NCBI GenBank assembly: GCA_964372125.1
Contig: CAYJPL010000030.1
Coordinates: 1-25,184 of the forward strand
DNA from: Tannockella sp964372125
Lineage (GTDB): Bacteria > Bacillota_I > Bacilli_A > Erysipelotrichales > Coprobacillaceae
Direction: 5' to 3'
Length of the DNA stretch: 25,184 nucleotides
How positions within the stretch are numbered: the stretch's first letter is position 1; every line of letters begins with the position of its first letter. The position numbers and the translations under genes were made by a program. This document shows positions 7,544-16,825 of this stretch, in pieces. The notes beneath the pieces are model-generated. The model saw only the letters and a list, made by a program, of their open reading frames with translations. It searched no databases and was not told where the DNA came from.

Positions 7544-8281
7544 CTAGTTTTCCCCTTCCATTTTCATCATTGCTACCGCAATATTATCACGGCCACCATT
7601 TTTATTTGCTTCATTAATTAACACTTCTACTATCTTTGTTACTGACATCTCTAACCTCACTGCTTCCTCAATAAATTGTTCGTCAACCATATTATATAGA
7701 CCATCTGAACAAAGTAACAATATCCCATCAACTTCGTCATATAAATTCATTGATACGGTTACAACTGGTGTTGCACCTAATGCTTGTAATAGTACATTCT
7801 TCTTTGCATGTGTATGTACTTCTTCTTTTTTTATAGCACCTTTATCCAAAAGTGCATTTACTAAAGTATGATCTTTGGTTAATTGTTTTAATTCATTTTT
7901 TTGAATTAAATAAGCACGGCTATCACCTACATGACCAATGCAAATTTTTCCATCAATTAATAATGCACTTACTACCGTTGTTCCCATTCCTTCATGTTCA
8001 CTACTCGTCGAAGCCATTTTTTGTACTAATTTATGACTATCTAAGATAGTTTGTTCTAGCCAAACCATTGCTTCTTCAACACTTGAAAAACCAGGGTGAC
8101 TTCTAAAACACCCAACGATATAGTCACTTACTACACGTGATGCTACTTCCCCAGACTTATGCCCTCCCATACCATCACAAACAGTTAATAATACTTGGTC
8201 TTTACCATTGGCATAAACTGTAGCTTGATCTTGATTTTTGGTACGCACTTTTCCAATATTTGTATTCGCAAAATAATCCAT
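7544..8281 (-). CDS. prpC: PP2C-type Ser/Thr protein phosphatase
   Basis: 245 aa. It is a soluble metal-dependent phosphatase that removes phosphate groups placed by PrkC. The PPM motifs are in order: NIGKVRTKNQD (D18), VCDGMGGH (36-41, metal ligands), GHVGDSRAYL, LCSDGLYN and GGRDNIAV near the end. The start at 8281 is preferred over an upstream ATG because it follows GCGGGGGAT, matches the usual N-terminus and leaves two bases after the rlmN stop. It lies directly before prkC with a two-base gap, the standard phosphatase-kinase pair. Confidence 0.96.
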   Translation of the reverse strand: MDYFANTNIGKVRTKNQDQATVYANGKDQVLLTVCDGMGGHKSGEVASRVVSDYIVGCFRSHPGFSSVEEAMVWLEQTILDSHKLVQKMASTSSEHEGMGTTVVSALLIDGKICIGHVGDSRAYLIQKNELKQLTKDHTLVNALLDKGAIKKEEVHTHAKKNVLLQALGATPVVTVSMNLYDEVDGILLLCSDGLYNMVDEQFIEEAVRLEMSVTKIVEVLINEANKNGGRDNIAVAMMKMEGEN

Positions 8282-8283
8282 CT

Positions 8284-9309
8284 TTATCCCCCGCTTCTCT
8301 TTGCTCTTAACTGCCCACATGCTCCGTCAATGTCACGTCCATGTTCTCTTCTTAGTGTTACATTAATTCCAAAACGTAATAATTCTGACTTAAATTTTTC
8401 AACAACTTCTTTTTCACTTGGTTGATACCCATGCTCATCTACACTGTTGTATGGTATTAAATTTACATACGCATTCAATCCTTTTACATAGTGTGCTAAT
8501 TGCCTTGCACACACTACACTATCATTTACATCTTTTAACAATATATATTCAAACGTAATTCGTCGATTTGTTTTTTCAATATATGAAGCAATACTTTTTC
8601 TAAGTACATCCATTGGATACTTATTATTAATTGGCATTAACTCTTTGCGGATTTCATCATTTGGCGCATGCAACGATATAGCAAGGTTTGTTTGCATACC
8701 TTCTGTTGCATACTTATCAATCTTATCTACTAGTCCACACGTAGAGATTGTGATATGTCTAGCTCCAATAGCAAGACCATTTGGATGATTAATAATCTTT
8801 ACAAAATCCATCACATTATCGTAATTATCAAATGGTTCTCCAGTTCCCATTACAACAACATGTGAGATTCTTTCTTTACTATCAAGTTGTACCTTCATCA
8901 CCTGCCCAACTATTTCTCCTGCCGTTAAGTTCCGCTGACGGTGTAGCAACCCACTTGCACAAAATGAACATTTCATATTACACCCAACTTGACTTGTAAC
9001 ACAAAGTGAACGACCATAGTCATGAATCATTAAAACTGCTTCAATTAAATGACCATCTGCAAGTGAAAGTAGATATTTAACTGTTCCATCTCTAGAAACC
9101 TGTTTTTCAACAATTGTAAGTGGATCAATAATCATTGATTGTTCCATTTTTTCACGAATATCCTTCGAAATATCAGACATCATTTCATAAGTCGTTGCCT
9201 CTTTTTGATATAGCCATGTATATACTTGTTTGGCACGGAAAGGTTTTTGCTTTATCGATTCAAAATATTCCTTTAAGCCATCAAACGTGTAATCATAAAT
9301 TGTTCTCAT
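8284..9309 (-). CDS. rlmN: Dual-specificity RNA (adenine-C2)-methyltransferase RlmN
   Basis: 341 aa. It is a radical SAM enzyme that makes 2-methyladenosine in 23S rRNA (A2503) and in some tRNAs. The cluster motif is C110-NMK-C114-SF-C117. The two mechanistic cysteines of the family are present, C103 in SLCVTSQVG and C331 in DGACGQLR. GEPFDNYDNV is the SAM-binding segment. The start at 9309 follows AAGGAAAT and comes two bases after the rsmB stop; an earlier in-frame ATG at 9336 lies inside rsmB. A complete gene in the conserved rsmB-rlmN-prpC order. Confidence 0.97.
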   Translation of the reverse strand: MRTIYDYTFDGLKEYFESIKQKPFRAKQVYTWLYQKEATTYEMMSDISKDIREKMEQSMIIDPLTIVEKQVSRDGTVKYLLSLADGHLIEAVLMIHDYGRSLCVTSQVGCNMKCSFCASGLLHRQRNLTAGEIVGQVMKVQLDSKERISHVVVMGTGEPFDNYDNVMDFVKIINHPNGLAIGARHITISTCGLVDKIDKYATEGMQTNLAISLHAPNDEIRKELMPINNKYPMDVLRKSIASYIEKTNRRITFEYILLKDVNDSVVCARQLAHYVKGLNAYVNLIPYNSVDEHGYQPSEKEVVEKFKSELLRFGINVTLRREHGRDIDGACGQLRAKRSGG

Positions 9310-9311
9310 TT

Positions 9312-10565
9312 TTATTTCCTTTTTTCTAAGCGACACATATAGAAACCATCACTATCATAGTCATAGGGCATAATACTTTTTTGCTCAACAACTTGCATGT
9401 CTGGATGCTTTTCTATAAATGAAGCAATCATCATTTCATTTTCTTTTTTATTTATAGTACAAGTACTATAAACCATTTTACCATTATCTTTTAATAAATA
9501 GTACGCATTTTCTAATAATTTTTGTTGTAATGGGATTATCGTATCCATGACACTTGAGTCATGATATTTGATTTCAGGTTTACGTTTTAAAACACCTAAA
9601 CCACTACACGGTGCATCTAATAAAATACTATCAAATGTACCCTCTGTATATTGTGTATCTAACTTTGTAGAATCTCCAACGTGTAATGTAATATTGGTAA
9701 CTTTCATACGTTCCATATTTTTTCTAGTAAGCTCTATTTTATGCTCAAATACATCGTATGCTTCAATAGAACCAGTATTTTCCATAATTGCTGACAAATG
9801 CATTGTTTTACTTCCTGGAGCACAACACATATCTAATACATTACTATTTTTTTGAGGATTTAAAAAACGCGCAACTAGTTGGCTTGACTCATCTTGTACA
9901 GTAACTTCCCCATTTTTATATGCATCACTTTCAGCAATATTCCCTGCTTGATAAAACAATGCATCCTCGCTTAGTTTTCCTTCACTCCAACACTCTTCTT
10001 TAAGTAACTCTTCTTTACTTGTAACAAGCGTATTCACTCTTGCTACTCGTGATGCCATACCATTATTGTGATGACAAAATTTACTTGCTATTTCAAAGTC
10101 ATATTGTTTACTTAACATTTTAATCAACCATACAGGATGACTTGTTTCAATCGATAATTTTTTTACTTCATCAAGATTATCAAGCGAACGCTTTTCACTT
10201 TTTTCTACTGCACGTAAAATAGCATTGATAAACTTACCTGCACGTTGATCAAAGCTACTTGCTAGTTTTACAGATTCGTTAATAATTGCATACATAGGAA
10301 CTTTATCTAAAAAGTACATTTGATATACTGCCATATATAAGTTTACACGCAGTTTTTTCTTCATTTTTTTACCTTCTATAAAAGGTTCTAATAAATATTC
10401 TATATACATTTGATTTTGAACTACACCATATACAATGCGCGTAGCTAAGTCCTTATCACTTCTTTGTAAATCACTATTTTTAAGTGCCTCATTTAATGTA
10501 ATGTTTAAATAACTTTGATTTTGATAATAATTTGTTAATACCTCTAGGGCTAATTTTCTTGCCAT
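9312..10565 (-). CDS. rsmB: 16S rRNA (cytosine-967-C5)-methyltransferase RsmB
   Basis: 417 aa. It methylates C967 of 16S rRNA. Residues 1-125 form a NusB-like RNA-binding domain (MARKLALEVLTNYY, then NAILRAVEK). The catalytic Rossmann domain has the SAM site LDMCCAPGSKT (244-254), C320 in DAPCSGLG and C369 in YSTCTINK. This NusB fusion sets it apart from the RsmF-type enzyme at 1722. It starts 11 bases after priA and ends two bases before rlmN. In many Bacillota def and fmt sit between priA and rsmB; here they are absent. Confidence 0.97.
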   Translation of the reverse strand: MARKLALEVLTNYYQNQSYLNITLNEALKNSDLQRSDKDLATRIVYGVVQNQMYIEYLLEPFIEGKKMKKKLRVNLYMAVYQMYFLDKVPMYAIINESVKLASSFDQRAGKFINAILRAVEKSEKRSLDNLDEVKKLSIETSHPVWLIKMLSKQYDFEIASKFCHHNNGMASRVARVNTLVTSKEELLKEECWSEGKLSEDALFYQAGNIAESDAYKNGEVTVQDESSQLVARFLNPQKNSNVLDMCCAPGSKTMHLSAIMENTGSIEAYDVFEHKIELTRKNMERMKVTNITLHVGDSTKLDTQYTEGTFDSILLDAPCSGLGVLKRKPEIKYHDSSVMDTIIPLQQKLLENAYYLLKDNGKMVYSTCTINKKENEMMIASFIEKHPDMQVVEQKSIMPYDYDSDGFYMCRLEKRK

Positions 10566-10576
10566 AATATTCCTTT

Positions 10577-12769
10577 CTACATTTGGTTATATGGATTGAA
10601 ATCACATGTAACCCTTACATTTTTACTATTTTTATTATAATATCGACTCATACTTTCAAGCAGTGGATAGACTGCTTTGACTTTTGTATATTTCAATAAA
10701 ATACGATAACGATACATATCTTTTGTTTTATAAATTGTACTTTTACTTGGTCCAAGTATTTTCCCCTCAAATTGATTACTTGACAAATATTCGTGTATTT
10801 GATTACTTGTGACAAGTGCTATATTTTCATCTTTGGATTCGACTAAAATGCTTGTAAGATTACAAAACGGCGGATAATTAGCAAGTTTACGAAATTCTAA
10901 TTCATCTTTATAGAACTGATTATAATCATGTTTTTGGACAGCTTTTAGTACTTGATGCTCTTTGTCCATCGTTTGAATGTAAACTTCCCCGATTTTACTA
11001 CCTCTTCCTGCTCGACCAGCCACCTGAACAAGTAACTGGAATGTTTTTTCATGACATCGAAAATCAGGTAGATGTAATGATATATCGGCATTAAGAACAC
11101 CTACAAACGTTACATCTTCAAAATCGAGACCTTTAGCAACCATTTGTGTTCCAAGTAAGATGTTTGCTTCTTTGTTTTCAAAAGCCTTTAAAAGTTCGCT
11201 ATGCCCCTTTTTTTGCCTTGTTGTGTCTACATCATATCGAATTACTTTTGCACCGACAATCTCTTTTTCAATTAGCTCTTCAACCTTTTGTATTCCACTA
11301 CCAATCTTTTTGATTCCATCACTATTACATGTTGGACACGTTTGGGGAATTGTGGTTTGATAGTTACAATAGTGACAATGTAGCATATCACTAGCCTTGT
11401 GATAGGTAAGCGATACATCACAATGAGGACATTGTACTACACTACCACAATCAATACAACGTACATAATTTGCGTATCCACGTTTATTTAAGAAAAGAAT
11501 TGCTTGTTGTTGATTATTAATACACTCTTGCAATTTCTCTTTCATTGTTCTTGAAAGCATAGAATAATTACCTTGTTTAATTTCTTCACGAATATCTATG
11601 AGTGTTATCTTTGGTAATGCTTGTTTATTGATTCGTTGCCCAAGTGCATAGAAATCATAAATTCCAGCTTTTGCCTTACTATAAGACTCCATTGAAGGTG
11701 TTGCACTCGCTAGTAAAACTCCACACTTATGATACTTTGAACGCAAAATTGCAATTTGATGAGTATGATATTTTGGTACTGACTCTTGTTTATAACTACT
11801 GTCATGTTCTTCATCTAGAATAATTAACCCAATATTGTCTAGTGGGGCAAATATTGCACTTCTTGCTCCAACTACGATTGATACCTTCTTGCTAGCAATT
11901 GCACGGTATTGATCATATCTTTCACCGTTACTTAATTTTGAATGTAAAATAGCAACTTTTTCTTGAAATTTGGACACAAATGCTTCAACCATCATCGGTG
12001 TCAGAGCAATTTCGGGAACTAACATAATAACATTTTTATTTTGTTTTAACATTTCACTTGCTAAATGTAAGTACACTTCTGTTTTGCCACTACCTGTTAC
12101 TCCGTGTAATAAAGCAACAAAAGATTGATGTCTTTTTCTTATGATTCCATCTACAACATTTTGCTGGTCTACAGTTAATTGTATATTTTTGTCATTATAA
12201 TCTATCTTTTCAAATCCACGAAGCACTTCTTTTTTTTGATATTCTATGATTCCTTGTTTACATAAATTATCTAGAATGGATGTAGAATAAGGTATTCTAT
12301 CAATTGGTGATAGATTATGTTCTTTAATATACTCAACTGCCTCCATTTGCTTTGTAGTTTTTGCGACGATTGATGCATTTTTTAAAACAACAATTTTTTG
12401 ATATTTTATTGATACTTTTTTACTACTACTTGGCTTAAGTGATGGTGGTAACATTGTTTGCATACATGCAATTTGAGGAGCAAGTGTAAGTTTCGACAAG
12501 GACAATGCAAGATGTTGTAATTCTTCATTAAATAAAGGTTTTTCGTCAATTACATCTCGAATATATTGGAACTTATATCCATGCATTTCTTCTAACTGTG
12601 CTTTGGTTTTATCACTATAATTGCATGCCATAACATACCCCGTAATATTTTGATAACCAAATCCTATTCCTACTCTTACCCCCACTTCAACTAGTTCATT
12701 TGAAAGATAATCAAATGTTGTGTCTAGCTTATGCACGGGGTGTTCTACAAGTACTGATACAATATACAT
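10577..12769 (-). CDS. priA: Primosomal replication protein N' (PriA helicase)
   Basis: 730 aa. It is a 3'-5' DNA helicase that recognises stalled forks and reloads the replisome. The N-terminal DNA-binding domain covers about 1-105. The helicase has Walker A GVTGSGKT (223-230), DEEH (319-322) and SATPSM (355-360). The zinc-binding insert carries eight cysteines at 438, 441, 447, 450, 465, 468, 478 and 481, and a helicase motif VAGRAGRG lies further on. The start at 12769 follows GGTGGTGAG. It heads a very compact operon running to thiN and is separated from gmk by a terminator and a probable new promoter. Confidence 0.97.
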   Translation of the reverse strand: MYIVSVLVEHPVHKLDTTFDYLSNELVEVGVRVGIGFGYQNITGYVMACNYSDKTKAQLEEMHGYKFQYIRDVIDEKPLFNEELQHLALSLSKLTLAPQIACMQTMLPPSLKPSSSKKVSIKYQKIVVLKNASIVAKTTKQMEAVEYIKEHNLSPIDRIPYSTSILDNLCKQGIIEYQKKEVLRGFEKIDYNDKNIQLTVDQQNVVDGIIRKRHQSFVALLHGVTGSGKTEVYLHLASEMLKQNKNVIMLVPEIALTPMMVEAFVSKFQEKVAILHSKLSNGERYDQYRAIASKKVSIVVGARSAIFAPLDNIGLIILDEEHDSSYKQESVPKYHTHQIAILRSKYHKCGVLLASATPSMESYSKAKAGIYDFYALGQRINKQALPKITLIDIREEIKQGNYSMLSRTMKEKLQECINNQQQAILFLNKRGYANYVRCIDCGSVVQCPHCDVSLTYHKASDMLHCHYCNYQTTIPQTCPTCNSDGIKKIGSGIQKVEELIEKEIVGAKVIRYDVDTTRQKKGHSELLKAFENKEANILLGTQMVAKGLDFEDVTFVGVLNADISLHLPDFRCHEKTFQLLVQVAGRAGRGSKIGEVYIQTMDKEHQVLKAVQKHDYNQFYKDELEFRKLANYPPFCNLTSILVESKDENIALVTSNQIHEYLSSNQFEGKILGPSKSTIYKTKDMYRYRILLKYTKVKAVYPLLESMSRYYNKNSKNVRVTCDFNPYNQM

Positions 12770-12792
12770 ACTCTCACCACCTTTTCTTTTCT

Positions 12793-12801
12793 ATTTTACC
12801 A
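12793..12801 (-). promoter_or_regulatory. Possible extended -10 promoter for the priA operon
   Basis: TGG-TAAAAT on the minus strand (-10 at 12793-12798) lies between the gmk terminator and the priA start. It matches the TGnTATAAT form. The -35 position would fall in the terminator T tract and has no good hexamer. Confidence 0.45.
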
Positions 12802-12812
12802 CATTTCAATAC

Positions 12813-12836
12813 AAAAAGGAGCCATTTTTAGCCCCT
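12813..12836 (-). terminator. Terminator between gmk and priA
   Basis: Minus-strand stem AGGGGCTA / TGGCTCCT (eight pairs, some G-U) with an AAAA loop, followed by TTTT. It lies just past the gmk stop. Some read-through into priA is possible. Confidence 0.8.
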
Positions 12837-12843
12837 CTTCCTA

Positions 12844-13410
12844 CTACATACTTTGATGTTCTTTTATTATTTTTGCAATTCTATCTTTCACTAAGATTAC
12901 ATCGTCATTTTCTACAACATGTTTATATTCATCTTTTGTTTCAATCTCTTTTGCCGCTTTTCCTAAGCGCTGTTGAACTATATCTTCTGACTCTGTACGA
13001 CGACCACGAATTCTTCGTTCTAATTCTTCTAATGATGGTGGAACAATAAATATTGTTAAAGCATCCGGGCGTTTCTTCATTACTTGCAGCGCACCTTGTA
13101 CTTCGATTTCTAAAACTACATTTTTCCCTTGTTCTAGCAGTTCATCCACCTTATCTCCTGGAGTACCATAGTAGTTTCCTACAAACTGTGCCCACTCAAG
13201 TAATTCCCCTGACTCAATTCTTTTTTCAAATTCATCTTGTTCTACAAAATAGTAATCTTTTGCATGAACTTCTCCTGGTCTTGGTTTTCTTGTTGTCATT
13301 GAAATTGAATACGCTAGATTTAAATCTTTTTCCTTAAATAATTCCTCACGAACCGTTCCCTTGCCTACTCCGCTAGGTCCACTAAGAATGATTAATACAC
13401 CTTTATTCAT
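12844..13410 (-). CDS. gmk: Guanylate kinase
   Basis: 188 aa. It phosphorylates GMP to GDP with ATP. The P-loop is GPSGVGKGT (11-19). Next come MTTRKPRPGEV and DYYFV of the GMP-binding region, and the lid RRIRGRRTE. AAAGGAG ten bases upstream sets the start at 13410; longer in-frame readings upstream would cross the promoter. Its own TTGACA promoter lies upstream and a terminator follows, so it may be transcribed largely as a single gene. The usual rpoZ and coaBC neighbours between gmk and priA are absent. Confidence 0.97.
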   Translation of the reverse strand: MNKGVLIILSGPSGVGKGTVREELFKEKDLNLAYSISMTTRKPRPGEVHAKDYYFVEQDEFEKRIESGELLEWAQFVGNYYGTPGDKVDELLEQGKNVVLEIEVQGALQVMKKRPDALTIFIVPPSLEELERRIRGRRTESEDIVQQRLGKAAKEIETKDEYKHVVENDDVILVKDRIAKIIKEHQSM

Positions 13411-13439
13411 CTTATATGTACTCCTTTGTATATTTTCTA

Positions 13440-13468
13440 ATGATACAAAATAGAACATACATTGTCAA
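13440..13468 (-). promoter_or_regulatory. Sigma-A promoter of gmk
   Basis: TTGACA at 13463-13468, 17 bases, TATCAT at 13440-13445. The layout matches the aroF and infC promoters in this window. Confidence 0.75.
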
Positions 13469-13518
13469 TTGTTTACCATTATTTTGTGTAATTTTTAGAT
13501 TTTCATTTTTGGTCTTTA

Positions 13519-13527
13519 TGGTATACT
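13519..13527 (+). promoter_or_regulatory. Extended -10 promoter of the GH25-rqcH-pgeF operon
   Basis: TGG-TATACT, with the -10 at 13522-13527. A -35 is poor (TTTTCA about 16 bases upstream). AAAGGAAAT follows, ahead of the ATG at 13548. Confidence 0.5.
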
Positions 13528-13547
13528 ATTAAAAAGGAAATTTATTT

Positions 13548-14384
13548 ATGAAGAAAAATCAAAAAAAGAAACTATTAAATAACTTATATCTTCTTACAAT
13601 AAGTGTAATTATATATGTTTTTTTAGCTCTATTTATACCTATGCTAAAAACACTTATTATAATGATTACAATAATAAGTATTATTGTATCTATCTATATA
13701 TATTATAAAAAGAAATATACATTATGTTTTGCATACATGATACTATCTTGCATACTCTTATTGTATGCATGTTTTTATCCAAATACCCAAGTTCAAGATT
13801 TCCGTGGGATAGATATTTCAAAATGGAATGGCGATGTAGAACTAAGCAATGATGAGTATGACTTTGTGATAATCCGTGTTGGTTATACCTCATCAACTGA
13901 CGGAGAGACTCATAAATTAGATGACCAATTTCACGCTAATGTTCAAAAGTGTATTGATGCAGACTTACCTTATGGTTTCTATTATTATTCACTTGCAACA
14001 AATACAACGCAAGCAACAAAAGAAGCGAACTTTGTTTTAGAACAAATTAACGGATACGACCCTACAGTAGGCGTATTTATCGATATGGAAGATCCAACAT
14101 ATCAAGAAGCATTAACAAAAGAAGAACTTACTGATATTACACTATCGTTTTTAAATGAAGTAGAAGAAAAATATACGAATGTAGGAGTATATGCAAACCA
14201 TTACTGGTGGCAAGAAAAATTAGACATAGAGGTGTTAGATAAGTATCTACTATGGATTGCGATTTATGATAGTAACTATATACTAGAACCACCATTCGAT
14301 ATCTATCAATATACAAATACTGGTAATGTAACTGGTATTGATGGAGATGTTGATATAAATGTAGTTAATGAAAAATTTTGGTAA
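13548..14384 (+). CDS. Membrane-anchored GH25 lysozyme-like muramidase
   Basis: 278 aa. After a lysine-rich start (MKKNQKKK), three hydrophobic segments lie at about 12-32, 34-54 and 58-77. A GH25 domain then runs from about 86 to 278. This family cuts the beta-1,4 bond between MurNAc and GlcNAc. GH25 landmarks are FRGIDISKWNG (D89), FVIIRVGYT, PYGFYYYS, VFIDMEDPT with the catalytic pair D179 and E181, NVGVYANHYWW, LWIAIYD and IDGDVDINVV. The catalytic residues are retained, so activity is expected. With three segments and a positive N-terminus, the enzyme domain would face outside. There is no cell-wall-binding repeat. rqcH follows after 26 bases with no terminator. Confidence 0.9.
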   Translation: MKKNQKKKLLNNLYLLTISVIIYVFLALFIPMLKTLIIMITIISIIVSIYIYYKKKYTLCFAYMILSCILLLYACFYPNTQVQDFRGIDISKWNGDVELSNDEYDFVIIRVGYTSSTDGETHKLDDQFHANVQKCIDADLPYGFYYYSLATNTTQATKEANFVLEQINGYDPTVGVFIDMEDPTYQEALTKEELTDITLSFLNEVEEKYTNVGVYANHYWWQEKLDIEVLDKYLLWIAIYDSNYILEPPFDIYQYTNTGNVTGIDGDVDINVVNEKFW

Positions 14385-14410
14385 CAAAATACAAGAAAAG
14401 GTGATTAAAT

Positions 14411-16057
14411 ATGGCATATGATGGAATTATGATGCATCAAACAGTTGGTGTATTAAATGAACAATTAAAAACAGGAAGAATCAATAAGATATATCAAGTA
14501 TCAAAATATGAACTATTATTTGTAGTGCGTGCACATCGTCAAAATGTGAAATTTTTACTTTCATGTCATCCGATGTATGCAAGAATGCAACTTACAAATT
14601 TACAATTCCCAAACCCAGAACAACCAAACACTCTAACAATGTTATTTAGAAAGCATTTAGAAGGTGGTTATATAAAGGAAATAGAACAAATTGAACTAGA
14701 TCGTATTTGTAAAATTACAATGGCCTGTTACAACGAATTGGGTGATTTAGTCGAGTATCAGTTATTTATCGAAGTAATGGGAAAACATTCAAACATTATT
14801 TTGTGTAATCAAGAATTAAAGATTGTAGATTGTTTAAAACGTATCAGTCCAAGCATGAATACAACACGTTTTTTACAACCAGGTGCAATGTACCAACTCC
14901 CCCCTATGGATGAAACAAAGGTCAATCCATTTACAAGTGAATATATTGAATCTGCTAATCTTACAAAATCATATCAAGGTTTTTCTCCTATTCTTTCACG
15001 AGAAATTATTTATCGCGTAGATAATGGTGAGTCATTTAACAATATAATGAATACTATCAAAGAAAGTAATCAACTTTTTATTACAAGCATTGATGAAAAA
15101 GAATACTTTCACGTAATTGAACTAACCCATTTACATAAAACACCAAAGAAATATGAATTATTTGACGGCTTAGATAAGCATTACGACATTATAGATCAAA
15201 AAGACCGTATCAAACAACAAACATCTAATCTTCTTCGCTATATTCAACAAGAGTATCAAAAAAACGTTTCTAAATTAGAGAAATTAGAACAGACTTTACA
15301 CTCATCAAAGAACGCATCAAATTATCGTATTGCTGGCGATTTACTATTTTCCAATTTGCACCTATTAAACAAAGGGATGACTTCTGTTGAATTAGATGAT
15401 TACTATGAAGGTGGAACACAACTCATTACTTTGGATCCTAAATTGGATGGCAAACAAAATGCAAAAAGATATTACCATAAATATCAAAAAGCTAAAAATT
15501 CTATTACTGTTTTACAAGAACAAATAGAATTAACAATTAAAGAAATTGAATACTTTGATGGTTTACTTGCACTACTTCAAAATGCTAGCTACTATGACGC
15601 TATAGAAATGAAAGAAGAACTAGAAGACTTAGGCTATATAAAGAAACGAAGAAAACAACAAAAAAATAAAAAGAAAAACAAACCTCACTTTACTACATAT
15701 GTTACAAAAGACAATATAGAAATTTATGTAGGTAAAAATAACATTCAAAATGATTATGTTACATTTAAGCATGCTGGTAGGTTCGATACATGGTTCCACG
15801 CAAAAGATATGCCTGGTAGTCATATTATTGTAAAAGGTGATACACTCGATGAATACACTATCCGTCTAGCAAGTACGATGGCTGCATACTATTCCAAAGG
15901 AAAAAATAGTGGTAGTGTCCCCGTTAATTATACATTGGTAAAAAATGTAAAGAAACTAAGCGGTGGAAAACCCGGACAAGTAATACTTGATCAGTACAAA
16001 ACAATTTATATTGATCCTGATGACTTATTCCTTGATGAAATCACTATAAAAAAATAG
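14411..16057 (+). CDS. rqcH: Ribosome quality control protein RqcH (NFACT family)
   Basis: 548 aa, the bacterial relative of Rqc2/NEMF, long annotated as fibronectin-binding protein FbpA. It binds stalled 50S subunits carrying peptidyl-tRNA and recruits tRNA-Ala to add alanine tails that mark the product for degradation. The NFACT-N domain begins MAYDGIMMHQTV. D97-R98 (ELDRI) match the Asp-Arg pair shown to matter in B. subtilis RqcH. A long charged helical, coiled-coil-rich middle spans about 270-425. The NFACT-R domain includes DIEIYVGKNN and HAGRFDTWFHAKDMPGSH. AAGAAAAGGTG supports the start. It lies between a GH25 lysozyme gene and pgeF in one likely operon. Confidence 0.95.
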   Translation: MAYDGIMMHQTVGVLNEQLKTGRINKIYQVSKYELLFVVRAHRQNVKFLLSCHPMYARMQLTNLQFPNPEQPNTLTMLFRKHLEGGYIKEIEQIELDRICKITMACYNELGDLVEYQLFIEVMGKHSNIILCNQELKIVDCLKRISPSMNTTRFLQPGAMYQLPPMDETKVNPFTSEYIESANLTKSYQGFSPILSREIIYRVDNGESFNNIMNTIKESNQLFITSIDEKEYFHVIELTHLHKTPKKYELFDGLDKHYDIIDQKDRIKQQTSNLLRYIQQEYQKNVSKLEKLEQTLHSSKNASNYRIAGDLLFSNLHLLNKGMTSVELDDYYEGGTQLITLDPKLDGKQNAKRYYHKYQKAKNSITVLQEQIELTIKEIEYFDGLLALLQNASYYDAIEMKEELEDLGYIKKRRKQQKNKKKNKPHFTTYVTKDNIEIYVGKNNIQNDYVTFKHAGRFDTWFHAKDMPGSHIIVKGDTLDEYTIRLASTMAAYYSKGKNSGSVPVNYTLVKNVKKLSGGKPGQVILDQYKTIYIDPDDLFLDEITIKK

Positions 16058-16072
16058 ATTAGGAGAATACAT

Positions 16073-16825
16073 ATGAAATTAATTCCATGGGATATTTTTA
16101 TAGATGAAATTGAAGCTTACACTGTTACCAAAGATTTTGGAGATATGTCTTTCAACAATCCAAACTACGATAAGATTTTAAACAATAGAAAAAATCTCGC
16201 AAAATACTTAAATACTTCGATAGATTGTATGGTGGCACCAAATCAGGTTCATTCAACTACATTCAAAGAAGTTACAATACTCGATGCTGGTAAAGGTATG
16301 TATCAAAAAATTGACTCAATAGACCAATGCGATGCCCTTTACACTAAAGAAAGCAATCTATATTTACTGTCATTCCATGCTGATTGTACTCCAATATTAT
16401 TATATGCACGAGATAAACAAATAATTGCTTCGATTCATTCTGGTTGGGTAGGAACAGTCAATCAAATTGTTGATAAGGTTGTATCTCACTTAGTAACAGT
16501 AGAAAAATGCGACCCACATGCAATGTATGCATATATTGGTCCAAGTATCAGTAAAGAAAAGTTTGAGGTACAAAAAGACGTTATCGAAAAGATTAATGCA
16601 ATGAATTTTGATACTTCATCTTTTTATGAAAAAACTGATGATATCCACTACCTTGTTGATAATAAGGGGTTAAATAAGCAACAACTATTAAACAATGGTA
16701 TTCTTGACAAAAATATAACAATAAGTCCCTATTGTACAATCAAAAATAATGATCTCTTTTATAGTCATCGTGCCAAGCAATCAGGACGCAGTATTACAAT
16801 CATAAAGAAAAAAGCAATAATCTAA
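16073..16825 (+). CDS. pgeF: Peptidoglycan editing factor PgeF (YfiH/YlmD, LACC1-like)
   Basis: 250 aa. This is the DUF152 'laccase-domain' family. Its members act on purine nucleosides, and E. coli YfiH prevents wrong residues in the cell-wall peptide. The active site is complete: H60 (NQVHS), C105 (FHADCTP) and H122 (IHSGW), followed by YIGPSIS and a C-terminal CTIKNNDLFYSHR. TTAGGAGA sets the start 15 bases after rqcH. In many Bacillota the homologue lies near cell-division genes; here its partners are rqcH and a cell-wall lysozyme. The enzyme class is clear, the physiological role less so. Confidence 0.92.
   Translation: MKLIPWDIFIDEIEAYTVTKDFGDMSFNNPNYDKILNNRKNLAKYLNTSIDCMVAPNQVHSTTFKEVTILDAGKGMYQKIDSIDQCDALYTKESNLYLLSFHADCTPILLYARDKQIIASIHSGWVGTVNQIVDKVVSHLVTVEKCDPHAMYAYIGPSISKEKFEVQKDVIEKINAMNFDTSSFYEKTDDIHYLVDNKGLNKQQLLNNGILDKNITISPYCTIKNNDLFYSHRAKQSGRSITIIKKKAII

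Noticed and set aside
12720..13337. Plus-strand open frames opposite priA and gmk
   Set aside because: They are antisense to well-supported genes and low in complexity, with no ribosome site.
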